NCBI GenBank assembly: GCA_947629865.1
Contig: CANRFJ010000010.1
Location: 1-64,000, forward strand
Length of the DNA stretch: 64,000 bases
Direction: 5' to 3'
Origin: an uncultured Lachnospiraceae bacterium
GTDB lineage: Bacteria > Bacillota > Clostridia > Lachnospirales > Lachnospiraceae
Shown: positions 9,228 to 18,620 of the stretch, piece after piece
Layout: each line of letters begins with the position of its first letter
Numbering within the stretch: position 1 is the stretch's first letter
The notes under the pieces: generated by a model
Told to the model about the DNA's origin: nothing
The model's database searches: none
What the model saw: only the letters and a program-made list of their open reading frames with translations
Translations under genes and position numbers: made by a program

Positions 9228-10283
9228 ATGGAGAGGAAAAAGACGCGGGAAATTTCAATCGGAGATGTTGTCATTGGCGGAGACCGTCCCATTGCGATTC
9301 AGTCCATGACGAATACGCGGACGGAAGATGTGGAGGCCACCGTCCGGCAGATACAGGCGCTGACGCGGGCGGGGTGTGAGATCGTCCGATGCGCCGTGCC
9401 CACGATGGAGGCGGCGCAGGCTCTCCGGCGGATCAGGGATCAGATTTCCATTCCGTTGGTGGCGGATATCCATTTCGATTACCGGCTGGCGATTGCGGCG
9501 GTGGAAAACGGCGCTGACAAAATCCGCATCAATCCCGGCAATATCGGGAGCAGGGAGAGGATTCGGGCCGTGGTGGACTGCTGTAAGGAGAGGGGTGTTC
9601 CTATCCGAATCGGCGTCAACAGCGGTTCCCTGGAAAAAGAGCGGATTGAAAAATACGGCGGCGTCACGGCGGAGGGGCTGGTGGAGAGCGCCCTGGACAA
9701 GGTGGCGCTCGTTCAGGAGATGGGTTATGACGATCTGGTTATCAGCATCAAATCCTCCGACGTGCCCATGTGTATCCGCGCCCATGAGCTCATAGCCGAC
9801 AGGACGGATTTTCCCCTCCATGTGGGAATCACCGAATCGGGAACCGTGCGATCCGGCACGATAAAGTCTTCGGTTGGGTTCGGCGCCATTTTGAGCCAGG
9901 GGATCGGAGATACAATCCGTGTGTCCCTCACGGGAGATCCCGTATCGGAGATCTATGTGGCGAAAAAGATTCTCCAGACACTGGGACTGCGGAGAGAGGG
10001 GATACAGGTGGTGTCCTGCCCCACCTGCGGGCGCACGCAGATTGATCTGATTTCTCTTGCCGGACAGGTAGAGGAAATGGTGGAAGAATTTGATCTGGAT
10101 ATAAAGGTGGCCGTGATGGGCTGCGCCGTCAACGGGCCGGGCGAGGCCAGAGAGGCGGACATCGGTATTGCCGGCGGTCTGCACGAGGGACTTTTAATAC
10201 GGAAGGGCGAGGTCGTAAAGAAGGTGCCGGAGACCGAATTGTTGGAGACTCTGCGGCAGGAGCTGCTGCACTGGGAGCAGTGA
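9228..10283 (+). CDS. ispG: 4-hydroxy-3-methylbut-2-enyl diphosphate synthase
   Basis: 351 aa, the short bacterial form without the extra TIM domain of plant enzymes. Converts MEcPP to HMBPP with a [4Fe-4S] cluster. The cluster cysteines lie in CPTCGRTQIDL and VMGCAVNGPGEA; the N-terminus reads IGGDRPIAIQSMTNT. The second MEP-pathway gene in this operon after dxr. Confidence 0.96.
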   Translation: MERKKTREISIGDVVIGGDRPIAIQSMTNTRTEDVEATVRQIQALTRAGCEIVRCAVPTMEAAQALRRIRDQISIPLVADIHFDYRLAIAAVENGADKIRINPGNIGSRERIRAVVDCCKERGVPIRIGVNSGSLEKERIEKYGGVTAEGLVESALDKVALVQEMGYDDLVISIKSSDVPMCIRAHELIADRTDFPLHVGITESGTVRSGTIKSSVGFGAILSQGIGDTIRVSLTGDPVSEIYVAKKILQTLGLRREGIQVVSCPTCGRTQIDLISLAGQVEEMVEEFDLDIKVAVMGCAVNGPGEAREADIGIAGGLHEGLLIRKGEVVKKVPETELLETLRQELLHWEQ

Positions 10284-10310
10284 TTCAGATGAAGGGAAGG
10301 AGGGATTGGC

Positions 10311-13300
10311 TTGGTTCGTTTTTTTGAAGCATTCCCGAATTTATCTGTAGATGACAGATTATATGACTTTTTTGCCGGCGCCATGGTGGAAAAGGTCAGT
10401 GCATCGAGAACAAAGGGGCTGGCGTTTATCTATTGCAGATGCGACCAGCTTTTGCATTACCGCTCGATACGCAGCATGGAGAATAAACTGTATAAGCAGG
10501 TGTTCCGTCGCCTGGGAATCCGGCCGCGGATAGAGATGAGTTATCCCTTTGCCGGCGAATATGATCTGAGCGAGCTGGTATCCCAGTGCGAGGATACGCT
10601 GAAAGAGGAACTGCGGGAGAAAAATACGGTCGATTACATGAAATTCTGCCGCGAGCCCTTTGCCGTGGAGGGAGAAACGCTGATTCTCACCTGCGACGAC
10701 GATTTTTTGTGTCGGGAGCGCAGCGGGGAGATTCGGGAGTTTTTTGACACCCGCTTCGAGAGACGTTTTGGGCGCCATGTAAAAGTTGATTTCCGCTATG
10801 TCAGTCGGGAGAAAAAGAAAGCGGCGGAGCCGGAAGTCTACGAGATGGTTGTAACAAAAGAAAAAGAGGAGGAGCAGGCGGCGGAGGAGAGCGCCCCGAA
10901 GGTATCCGGAGCCGCCGGAGCGGAGACGAAAAAGAAATCCCCCGCGCCCCGCAAGAGCGGCTATCGCAGGCCCGCCAAAGATCCCTCTGTTTTTTACGGG
11001 AGAAGCGTGGAGGGAACGGTAATTCCCATCAAGGAGATCACGGACGAAATCGGCGAGGTAGTGATCGACGGAATGATACGGGGCGTGGAGCAGCGGGAGA
11101 TAAGCAATGGGGAGAAGTGGATCGTCCTTTTTTCCATTACGGATTTTACCGATACGATTGTCGCAAAAATATTTATTAAGAAGGAACTGGCGGAGGAACT
11201 CTCCCTGTTTGAGTTTGTGAAAAAGGGCAATTTTATACGTCTCAAGGGAATCGCGGCCCGTGATACATACGACAGGGAGATCCGCATCGGCAATATCGAG
11301 GGCATGAAGGAGATCCCGAATTTTCGGGTGGGGCGCATGGACAATGCTCCGGTCAAGCGGGTGGAGCTCCACGCCCACACCCAGATGAGCGACATGGACG
11401 GTATGACAAACTGCAGGCAGATGGTACGGAGGGCGCACGACTGGGGGCACTCGGCCATTGCCGTCACCGACCACGGCGTGGTGCAGTCCTTTCCGGACGC
11501 CAGCCATGCGGCGGAGGAATTGGGAGATGATTTCAAAATCATATACGGCTGCGAGGCCTATCTGGTAGACGATTTGGACGACACGGTGACGGGCGGGAGA
11601 GGACAGTCACTGCGCGGCTCCTTTGTCGTATTCGATTTAGAGACCACCGGATTTTCTCCCACGCGAAACCGCATCATAGAGATTGGCGCGGTAAAGGTGG
11701 AGGAGGGAAAGATTACGGATCGCTTCAGTACCTTTGTCAATCCCGGCGTGCCCATTCCGCTCCGCATTACGGAGCTGACAGGCATCGAGGATTCCATGGT
11801 GGCGGACGCTCCGGACATCGAGACGGCACTGCCGGAATTTCTCGCCTTTTGCGGGGACTGTGTGCTTGTGGCGCACAATGCGGGATTTGATTACAGTTTT
11901 ATCTGCAAAAAGAGCGAGGAGCAGGGATTGTCCGCAGAGTTTACGGTGGTGGACACCGTGGGCATCGCCAGGGTGCTCTTTCCCCATCTTGCGAAATATA
12001 CGCTGGATAATGTGGCGAAGACGCTGAAGATTTCCCTGTTTAACCACCACAGGGCCGTGGAGGACGCTGAGGCCACCGCGGGAATCTTTGAGAAGATGAT
12101 TGTCCTGCTGGAAAAGGATGGGATTAAAGATCTGGACGCCCTCTATGAGAGAACCCATTCGGCTCCGGAGATTATCCGGAAAAAGCCGTCCTTCCATGCG
12201 ATTATCCTGGCCAAAAACGAGGTGGGGCGCGTCAATCTCTACCGCCTGGTATCCATGGCGCATCTGGACTATTTTTTCCGGCGTCCCAGAATTCCAAAGA
12301 GCCAGCTGATGAAGTGGCGGGAGGGGCTGATCGTGGGCTCCGCCTGTGAGGCCGGCGAGCTGTATCGGGCTCTTTTGGAGGACGCCGACGAGGAGCGGAT
12401 TGAGGAGCTGGTGGATTTTTATGACTATCTGGAGATCCAGCCGGTAAAAAACAATGAATTTATGCTGCACAGCGACAGATCCCTCTATGAAAATATAAAT
12501 TCATGGGACGATTTGAAGGATATGAACCGGCGGATTGTAAAACTGGGCGAGAAATACCACAAGCCGGTGGCCGCCACCTGCGACGTGCATTTTCTCGATC
12601 CGGAAGATGAGATCTACCGCCGGATACTCTTTGCGGGCAAGAAGATGGAGGACGACAGCCAGCCGCCGCTCTATCTGCGCACTACGGAGGAAATGCTGGA
12701 AGAATTTTCCTATCTGGGAGAGGAAAAGGCCATGGAGGTGGTCGTCACCAACACCAACCTCATTGCGGACATGATTGAGAAAATGTCTCCGGTCTATCCG
12801 GATAAATGCCCGCCGGTGATTCCCAATTCCGACCAGCAGCTGCGGGACATATGCTATCGGAAGGCGCACTCCATGTACGGGGACGATTTGCCGCCCCAGG
12901 TGGAGGAGCGGCTGGAGCATGAATTGTCCTCCATAATCAAAAACGGATTCGCCGTGATGTATATCATTGCCCAGAAGCTGGTGTGGAAGTCCAACGAGGA
13001 CGGCTATCTGGTGGGCTCCCGCGGCTCGGTAGGCTCCTCCTTTGTGGCTACCATGTCCGGCATCACCGAGGTAAATCCACTGCCCGCCCACTACTACTGT
13101 GAAAAATGCCATTACTCGGATTTTGATTCCGAAGAAGTGCGGGCCTTTGCCGGAAGCTCCGGCTTTGATATGCCGGAGAAAAACTGTCCTGAGTGCGGCG
13201 CACCGCTCAAGCGGGACGGGCACGACATTCCCTTCGAGACATTCCTTGGATTTTACGGGGATAAGGAGCCGGATATCGACCTGAACTTTTCCGGAGAGTA

Positions 13301-14732
13301 CCAGAGCAAGGCGCACAATTATACCGAAGTTATCTTCGGCCACGGACAGACATACCGCGCCGGAACCATCGGCACGCTGGCGGATAAGACCGCCTACGGC
13401 TATGTAAAAAAATATTTTGAGGAAAAAGAAATCCATAAGAGGAACGAGGAGATAGAGCGACTGGTGGAGGGCTGCGTGGGCGTGCGCCGCGCCACCGGCC
13501 AGCATCCGGGCGGGATTGTGGTTCTTCCGATGGGCTGGGATATTTTTACCTTTACTCCGGTGCAGCATCCGGCCAACGATCAGGAAACCAATATTATAAC
13601 CACGCATTTTGACTATCACTCCATCGACCACAACCTGCTGAAGCTGGACATACTCGGCCATGATGATCCCACCATGATCCGTATGCTGGAGGACTTAACC
13701 GGAGTGGACGCCCTGAATATTCCGCTGGACGATGCTCTGGTGCTCTCGCTGTTTGCCGACACCAGCGCGCTGGGTGTGCAGCCGGACGAACTGATTGACT
13801 GCGATTTGGGTAGCCTGGGTGTGCCCGAATTTGGCACGGACTTTGTCATGCAGATGCTCAGGGACACAAAGCCGAAGAATTTTTCAGACCTTGTGCGTAT
13901 CTCCGGCCTGTCCCACGGCACAGACGTGTGGCTGAACAACGCCCAGTATTTTATCGCCAGGGGAGACTGTACGCTGTCCACGGCGATCTGTACCCGCGAC
14001 GACATCATGACCTATCTGATACATACGGGCGTGGAGAACGGACTGGCCTTTAAGATCATGGAGAGCGTGAGGAAGGGAAAGGGACTGACTCCTGAGATGG
14101 AGGCGGCCATGAAGGAGGCCGGTGTGGAGGAGTGGTATATTGAATCCTGCAAGCGGATCAAGTACATGTTCCCCAAGGCCCATGCGGTCGCCTATGTCAT
14201 GATGGCCTTCCGCATCGCCTACTTTAAGGTGTATTATCCCCTTGCCTATTACGCCGCCTATTTCAGTATTCGGGCCAAGGCGTTTGATTACGAACTGATG
14301 TGTCAGGGGAAGGAAAAACTGGAAGCGCAGATGAATGACTACAAGAAGCGCTTTAATGAACTCAGCCAGAAAGAGCAGGCCAGCTACGGCGACATGAGAA
14401 TCGTGCAGGAGATGTATGCCAGGGGGTATGAATTTACTCCCATAGACATATTCACGGCCAGCGCCAAGAATTTCCGGATTGTGGACGGAAAACTCATGCC
14501 CGCCCTCAACAGCATCGACGGCATGGGTGACAAGGCGGCGGAGGGAGTGGTAGAGGCGGTCAAGGACGGGCCCTTTACCTCCTGTGAGAATTTCAAAAAC
14601 CGGAGCAAGGTCAGCGGCACCATCATGGAGAAGATGCGTGAGATGGGACTGCTGGGCAGCCTGCCCCTGAACGACCAGATGACGCTGCTTGACTTTATGC
14701 AGCAGGGGGGAGAGGAGAAAACGCTGGCATAA
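10311..14732 (+). CDS. polC: DNA polymerase III alpha subunit, PolC type
   Basis: 1473 aa replicative polymerase of low-GC Gram-positives. In order: N-terminal domain; OB fold (about 240-340); PHP domain starting HAHTQMSDMDGM at 354, interrupted by the 3'-5' exonuclease (VFDLETTGFSP, Asp near 442); four-Cys zinc site (CEKC at 930 and CPEC); polymerase core; and the C-terminal FPKAHAVAYVMMAFRIAYFK region. I take the TTG start because GGAGG (10299-10303) is seven bases upstream and no ATG fits. A bidirectional terminator follows. Confidence 0.97.
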   Translation: MVRFFEAFPNLSVDDRLYDFFAGAMVEKVSASRTKGLAFIYCRCDQLLHYRSIRSMENKLYKQVFRRLGIRPRIEMSYPFAGEYDLSELVSQCEDTLKEELREKNTVDYMKFCREPFAVEGETLILTCDDDFLCRERSGEIREFFDTRFERRFGRHVKVDFRYVSREKKKAAEPEVYEMVVTKEKEEEQAAEESAPKVSGAAGAETKKKSPAPRKSGYRRPAKDPSVFYGRSVEGTVIPIKEITDEIGEVVIDGMIRGVEQREISNGEKWIVLFSITDFTDTIVAKIFIKKELAEELSLFEFVKKGNFIRLKGIAARDTYDREIRIGNIEGMKEIPNFRVGRMDNAPVKRVELHAHTQMSDMDGMTNCRQMVRRAHDWGHSAIAVTDHGVVQSFPDASHAAEELGDDFKIIYGCEAYLVDDLDDTVTGGRGQSLRGSFVVFDLETTGFSPTRNRIIEIGAVKVEEGKITDRFSTFVNPGVPIPLRITELTGIEDSMVADAPDIETALPEFLAFCGDCVLVAHNAGFDYSFICKKSEEQGLSAEFTVVDTVGIARVLFPHLAKYTLDNVAKTLKISLFNHHRAVEDAEATAGIFEKMIVLLEKDGIKDLDALYERTHSAPEIIRKKPSFHAIILAKNEVGRVNLYRLVSMAHLDYFFRRPRIPKSQLMKWREGLIVGSACEAGELYRALLEDADEERIEELVDFYDYLEIQPVKNNEFMLHSDRSLYENINSWDDLKDMNRRIVKLGEKYHKPVAATCDVHFLDPEDEIYRRILFAGKKMEDDSQPPLYLRTTEEMLEEFSYLGEEKAMEVVVTNTNLIADMIEKMSPVYPDKCPPVIPNSDQQLRDICYRKAHSMYGDDLPPQVEERLEHELSSIIKNGFAVMYIIAQKLVWKSNEDGYLVGSRGSVGSSFVATMSGITEVNPLPAHYYCEKCHYSDFDSEEVRAFAGSSGFDMPEKNCPECGAPLKRDGHDIPFETFLGFYGDKEPDIDLNFSGEYQSKAHNYTEVIFGHGQTYRAGTIGTLADKTAYGYVKKYFEEKEIHKRNEEIERLVEGCVGVRRATGQHPGGIVVLPMGWDIFTFTPVQHPANDQETNIITTHFDYHSIDHNLLKLDILGHDDPTMIRMLEDLTGVDALNIPLDDALVLSLFADTSALGVQPDELIDCDLGSLGVPEFGTDFVMQMLRDTKPKNFSDLVRISGLSHGTDVWLNNAQYFIARGDCTLSTAICTRDDIMTYLIHTGVENGLAFKIMESVRKGKGLTPEMEAAMKEAGVEEWYIESCKRIKYMFPKAHAVAYVMMAFRIAYFKVYYPLAYYAAYFSIRAKAFDYELMCQGKEKLEAQMNDYKKRFNELSQKEQASYGDMRIVQEMYARGYEFTPIDIFTASAKNFRIVDGKLMPALNSIDGMGDKAAEGVVEAVKDGPFTSCENFKNRSKVSGTIMEKMREMGLLGSLPLNDQMTLLDFMQQGGEEKTLA

Positions 14733-14733
14733 C

Positions 14734-14762
14734 AAAAAGAGCCGGACAAACGGCTCTTTTTT
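14734..14762 (+). terminator. bidirectional intrinsic terminator between polC and the tRNA pair
   Basis: AGAGCCG (14738-14744) pairs with CGGCTCT (14751-14757) across a 6-nt loop. It is flanked by A5 on the left and T6 on the right, so it can end the polC transcript on + and the tRNA transcript on -. Confidence 0.9.
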
Positions 14763-14791
14763 GTCGCACACCGGACGGCGCACATCTTAGA

Positions 14792-14864
14792 TGGAGTATA
14801 CGGGACTTGAACCCGTGACCTCCACACTGCCAGTGTGGCGCGCTCCCAACTGCGCTAATACCCC
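14792..14864 (-). tRNA. tRNA-Ala (anticodon GGC)
   Basis: 73 nt on the - strand. The acceptor stem GGGGTAT pairs with ATACTCC and contains G3-U70, the alanine identity pair. The anticodon stem CCACA/TGTGG encloses loop CTGGCAG, giving GGC. The T arm is ACGGG-TTCAAGT-CCCGT and the discriminator is A73. CCA is not encoded. It lies downstream of tRNA-Glu in the same short transcript. Confidence 0.96.
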
Positions 14865-14934
14865 GAAAGAAAATATAAAATGCCGGAAAACGGATTCCGA
14901 CACTTTCCTGTTCTGCAAACATATGAAGATAAAA

Positions 14935-15006
14935 TAGTCCGTAGGGGAATCGAACCCCTGTTTCTGCCGTGAGAGGGCAGCGTCTTAGCCGCTTGACCAA
15001 CGGACC
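14935..15006 (-). tRNA. tRNA-Glu (anticodon CTC)
   Basis: 72 nt on the - strand. The acceptor GGTCCGT pairs with ACGGACT (terminal G-U), followed by discriminator A. The anticodon stem CTGCC/GGCAG holds loop CTCTCAC, so the anticodon is CTC. The T arm is AGGGG-TTCGATT-CCCCT. CCA is not encoded. First of the two tRNAs from the promoter at 15020-15048. Confidence 0.95.
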
Positions 15007-15019
15007 ATCAACATTCGTA

Positions 15020-15048
15020 ATCATACTACAGGTGAGAAAAAAAAGCAA
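15020..15048 (-). promoter_or_regulatory. tRNA promoter, - strand
   Basis: Read on the - strand: TTGCTT (15048-15043), 17 bp, TATGAT (15025-15020), ending 13 bp before the 5' end of tRNA-Glu. It is divergent from the xylanase promoter. Confidence 0.75.
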
Positions 15049-15102
15049 GTATTTTTTGTAAATTTTCCAAAAAATTTTCCAAAAAAAATAAAAATTCTTT
15101 TA

Positions 15103-15131
15103 TTGACAGTCTCTGTGTATTATATTAGACT
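15103..15131 (+). promoter_or_regulatory. xylanase gene promoter
   Basis: TTGACA (15103-15108), 17 bp, TAGACT (15126-15131). Runs of A and T directly upstream (15059-15100, including a TTTTCCAAAAAA direct repeat) could act as an UP element. Confidence 0.75.
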
Positions 15132-15169
15132 AGAAGTATAATACAAAACATGAAAGGGGAATACAAGCA

Positions 15170-16879
15170 ATGGATAGAGTAAAAGCAACTATCGCGAGAT
15201 TACTTGTTCTTGCGCTGACAATCGGCCTCATCACAGGCGGTGCGAACGGAGAGGCTCTCGCTAAGAAACCGAAACTGTCAGTGAAGAAAGTGACTGTCGT
15301 GAAGGGAAAGAAAAAGAAAGTCACTGTAAAAAATGCAAAGAAATATAAGATTTCCTGGAAGATTAAGAACAAAAAGACAGCTACCTGTAAAAAGAGCGGC
15401 AGGTACGGTGTGACAGTGAAGGCGAAGAAAGTGGGTAAGACGACGCTGATCTGCACATGCAAAAGGGGAAAGAAGACCAAAAAACTCAAATGTCCGGTTA
15501 TAGTCAAGAAAAAGGAGTCGAAAAAAATAGAGAGTACTCCGACAAAGTCTCCGACTCCTTCCACCAGTGCGTCGGCAGCTCCGTCGTCATCGGCCACAGC
15601 GCCGGCAACAGCCACGCCCACAGCGCCCGCTTCAGCGACGCCGGTGCCGGCTAGCAAAGTTCAGTCTATCAAGGAGGCCTATGCGGGAGATATTGCCAAT
15701 ATTGGAACCTGCCTTAGATATAATCAGACCTGGGGGAGCGACGGTAAGCAGATGCAGGACAAGGCTCTCATGGAACTGGTCGATCATCATTTTAACAGTG
15801 TGACGCTGGAGAACGAGATGAAGCCGGAGGCGGTTCTTGGGAGCCAGCAGGCGACGCTGATCACGAAGGCAGAAGCGGAGAAACTCGGTTATTATCTGGA
15901 CGGTTACAGCGAGGAGCAGGTGCCGAAACTCAATCTGGACAATGTGTTCGGAGCCATGGAGGCGGCAAAGGCGAACGGGCTGCGTATGCGCGCCCACACG
16001 CTTATGTGGCATCAGCAGACGCCGTCATGGTTCTTCCACGAGGGCTATGACGAATCTAAGCCGCTGGTGGATAAGGACACGATGAACGCCCGTCTGGAGT
16101 TCTTTGTGCGCACAATGGTCAGCCAGGTGTGCGCAAAGGAAAAGGCAATGGGCTGCGAGGTTGGCGACGTTGTGTACTGCTGGGACGTAGTAAACGAATA
16201 TATCCACAGGAGCAACGCACCGTCGGGAAGCTCCTGGGTGAGCGTCTACGGCGACATGGGGTTGAAGCCGACATATGTAAAGGACGCATTCCGCTATGCT
16301 TATGATGAGTTAAAGAAGGTGAATGCCCAGGATAAAGTGACGCTGTTCTTTAACGACTATGACACCTACTTCAATGTAGATGACGAGATTGCTGTGCTGA
16401 ATTTTATCAACGAGGACGAAAAGATCTGCGGCGGTATGGGTATGCAGAGCCATGTGGACATAAAGCGCCCGACGATTGAGCAGTACAAAGCGGCGCTCGA
16501 GGCTTTCCTGAAGACCGGATTGGAGGTTCAGATTACAGAGCTCGACATCACGATTAATTTTGACACAGATGATTCAAACGGACGGAATCCGAGCTACGGC
16601 TACCGCAGCGAGGGCGAGACAGACGCCGACCAGGCGGCCTACACGGCAGAGTTTATGAAAATGGTAGTAGAGGCGAACAGAAACCGTGACAAGGCGGTCA
16701 GTCCGAAGGGCATTACCGGAATCACGATGTGGGGCGTATACGATACGATTTCCTGGAGGAGTCAATGCAAACCGCTTTTCTTTACGAGGAGCAGGGTGAA
16801 GAATCCGGAGACAAACCGGTATGAGTATGTGATCACACCGAAGCCGTCGTTCTATTCTTTCATAGAAGCGGTAAAATAA
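15170..16879 (+). CDS. secreted GH10 endo-1,4-beta-xylanase with Lys-rich N-terminal module
   Basis: 569 aa. Signal peptide about 1-31 (hydrophobic core LLVLALTIGLITGG, then EALA). Residues 33-115 are a very Lys-rich, Ig-like bacterial module (KKVTVVKGKKKKVTVKN), likely binding the wall or polymers. A Pro/Ser/Thr/Ala linker spans 118-160. The GH10 barrel runs from about 165 to the end, with acid/base Glu343 in DVVNEY and nucleophile Glu457 in ITELDI, plus SVTLENEMKPE and MWHQQTPSWF. It should cleave xylan outside the cell. It stands alone, with its own promoter, between the tRNAs and rimP; no transporter or other glycosidase is nearby. Confidence 0.95.
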   Translation: MDRVKATIARLLVLALTIGLITGGANGEALAKKPKLSVKKVTVVKGKKKKVTVKNAKKYKISWKIKNKKTATCKKSGRYGVTVKAKKVGKTTLICTCKRGKKTKKLKCPVIVKKKESKKIESTPTKSPTPSTSASAAPSSSATAPATATPTAPASATPVPASKVQSIKEAYAGDIANIGTCLRYNQTWGSDGKQMQDKALMELVDHHFNSVTLENEMKPEAVLGSQQATLITKAEAEKLGYYLDGYSEEQVPKLNLDNVFGAMEAAKANGLRMRAHTLMWHQQTPSWFFHEGYDESKPLVDKDTMNARLEFFVRTMVSQVCAKEKAMGCEVGDVVYCWDVVNEYIHRSNAPSGSSWVSVYGDMGLKPTYVKDAFRYAYDELKKVNAQDKVTLFFNDYDTYFNVDDEIAVLNFINEDEKICGGMGMQSHVDIKRPTIEQYKAALEAFLKTGLEVQITELDITINFDTDDSNGRNPSYGYRSEGETDADQAAYTAEFMKMVVEANRNRDKAVSPKGITGITMWGVYDTISWRSQCKPLFFTRSRVKNPETNRYEYVITPKPSFYSFIEAVK

Positions 16880-16882
16880 TAC

Positions 16883-16911
16883 TTGCCAAAGTCTGTAAAG
16901 TGTGTTACAAT
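16883..16911 (+). promoter_or_regulatory. promoter of the rimP-nusA-infB operon
   Basis: TTGCCA (16883-16888), exactly 17 bp, TACAAT (16906-16911). It starts right after the xylanase stop codon. The predicted start site is near 16918. Confidence 0.88.
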
Positions 16912-16937
16912 ACAAAATGTTGATACTGTTAATGAAG

Positions 16938-16967
16938 ATGAGTGGACGAAGGTCCACTCATTCTTTT
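16938..16967 (+). terminator. leader hairpin and T-tract upstream of rimP (candidate attenuator)
   Basis: ATGAGTGGAC (16938-16947) and GTCCACTCAT (16952-16961) form a perfect 10-bp stem with a GAAG tetraloop, followed by TCTTTT. It lies about 20 nt inside the transcript and 33 nt before the rimP start, so it looks like a premature terminator controlling the operon. Confidence 0.7.
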
Positions 16968-16999
16968 CGTGTGAACAGGCAGAGAAAAGAGGTTTTTGT

Positions 17000-17488
17000 T
17001 TGGGAAGACATGTTAGTTATGAACAGAAGACAGAGGAGCTTCTCCTTCCAATTGTGGAGAAGCACGGCTATGAGCTGGTGGACGTGGAGTTTGTCAGGGA
17101 GGCCGGGAGCTGGCGGCTGAGAGCCTATATTGACAAGAAGGGCGGCATTACCCTCGACGATCTGACGGTGGTGAATCACGAGCTCAGCGACCTGCTGGAC
17201 GAGAATGATTTTATCGAGGAGTCCTATGTCCTGGAGGTCAGCTCGCCGGGGCTGCTGCGCCCCTTTAAGAAGCCGAGGGATTATGAGAGGAATATCGGCG
17301 AGGATGTGGAAGTCCGGCTCTTTGCCCCCGTGACGTGGGAGGAGGGTGGAAAGACCTATTCCGACAAGGAATTTGTCGGCGTGCTGAAGGAGTACGGGGA
17401 CGACAAGATCGTCCTCGGCTTTGACGACAGGGATATGGAAGTGGCGGTAAAGGATATCGCCCGAATACGAAAATACATTGATTTTTAG
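17000..17488 (+). CDS. rimP: ribosome maturation factor RimP
   Basis: 162 aa from the TTG at 17000, which follows AAGAGG by seven bases. The frame is open back to 16883, but that part carries the promoter and leader hairpin, so the longer form is rejected. RimP helps 30S subunit maturation: N-terminal alpha/beta domain (ELVDVEFVREAGSWRLRAYI, then LEVSSPGLLRP) and a C-terminal SH3-like barrel. First gene of the rimP-nusA-ylxR-L7Ae-infB-rbfA operon. Confidence 0.92.
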   Translation: MGRHVSYEQKTEELLLPIVEKHGYELVDVEFVREAGSWRLRAYIDKKGGITLDDLTVVNHELSDLLDENDFIEESYVLEVSSPGLLRPFKKPRDYERNIGEDVEVRLFAPVTWEEGGKTYSDKEFVGVLKEYGDDKIVLGFDDRDMEVAVKDIARIRKYIDF

Positions 17489-17510
17489 AATAGTAAAGGA
17501 TTGGAGGATA

Positions 17511-18581
17511 ATGGAAAAAATGAAGAAGACAGCAGTTGAAAAAGGAAATCCGGAGCTCATTGAAGCCCTGAATGCAATCGAGAAGGAGAAGGATATCAGC
17601 AAGGAGATTTTGCTGGAGGCAATCGAAAATTCGTTGCTGGCCGCCTGCAAAAACCAGTTCGGAAAATCCGAGAATATCCGTGTCAACCTGGACAGGGAGA
17701 CCGGAGAATTCCATGTATACCAGGACAAACTGGTGACGGAGGAGCCGGAGGACGAGATGCTGCATATGTCCCTCACCGAGGCGCAGGTTAAGTTTCCGGG
17801 CAGCGCCGTGGGCGATACGGTGAGCCTGGAGGTGACGCCCAAAAACTTCGGGCGGATCGCCGCACAGAAGGCAAAGCAGGTGGTAGTGCAGAAAATCCGC
17901 GAGGAGGAGAGAAAAGTTCTGTACGACCAGTATTACACGAAGGAGAGGGACATCATCACCGGTACGGTGCAGCGTTACAGCAACGGAAATTATACCGTCA
18001 ACTTGGGAAAACTTGATGCGATGCTCACCTCCCAGGAGCAGGTGCCGACGGAGCATTTTGCCCCGCACGAGCGCATCAGGCTCTACGTCACCGAGGTGAG
18101 GGATACGACAAGAGGACCGAGAGTCATCATCTCGCGCACCCATCCGGAGTTGGTCAAACGGCTGTTTGAGTATGAGGTGGCCGAAATCCAGAGCGGGGTT
18201 GTGGAGATCAAGAACGTATCCCGCGAGGCGGGCTCCCGCTCAAAGATTGCGGTATACAGCAACAATCCGGACGTGGACGCAGTCGGTTCCTGCGTCGGTG
18301 TCAACGGAGTTCGGGTAAACGCCGTGGTAGAGGAACTGCGGGGAGAGAAGATAGATATTGTGGAATGGGACGAAGATCCGGCCGTCTTTATCGAACATGC
18401 GCTGAGCCCTTCACGGGTTCTGTCCGTGACGGTGGACGAGGAGGAGAAAAGTGCCCAGGTGATTGTGCCGGACTTTCAGCTGTCTCTTGCCATAGGCAAG
18501 GAGGGGCAGAACGCCAGGCTGGCGGCGAGGCTCACAGGCTATAAAATAGATATAAAGAGCGAGACGCAGAGTTTTGAGTAA
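17511..18581 (+). CDS. nusA: transcription termination/antitermination factor NusA
   Basis: 356 aa, the short Gram-positive form without the C-terminal acidic repeats of enterobacteria. N-terminal RNAP-binding domain (LLEAIENSLLAACKN), S1 domain (DIITGTVQRYSNGNYTVNLG), then KH1 and KH2 (SIAVYSNNPDVDAVGSCVG-like; later LAIGKEGQNARLAARLTGY). Start at ATG 17511 just after GGAGG. NusA acts at pause sites and terminators, and commonly controls its own operon, which fits the leader hairpin at 16938. Confidence 0.95.
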   Translation: MEKMKKTAVEKGNPELIEALNAIEKEKDISKEILLEAIENSLLAACKNQFGKSENIRVNLDRETGEFHVYQDKLVTEEPEDEMLHMSLTEAQVKFPGSAVGDTVSLEVTPKNFGRIAAQKAKQVVVQKIREEERKVLYDQYYTKERDIITGTVQRYSNGNYTVNLGKLDAMLTSQEQVPTEHFAPHERIRLYVTEVRDTTRGPRVIISRTHPELVKRLFEYEVAEIQSGVVEIKNVSREAGSRSKIAVYSNNPDVDAVGSCVGVNGVRVNAVVEELRGEKIDIVEWDEDPAVFIEHALSPSRVLSVTVDEEEKSAQVIVPDFQLSLAIGKEGQNARLAARLTGYKIDIKSETQSFE

Positions 18582-18620
18582 AAATTCTCCGGACAGGAGG
18601 ATCTGGAAAGGAGGAGTGAC

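Noticed and set aside
12501-13661. 386-codon - strand frame inside polC
   Set aside because: Lies wholly in conserved polymerase sequence; composition typical of an antisense shadow.
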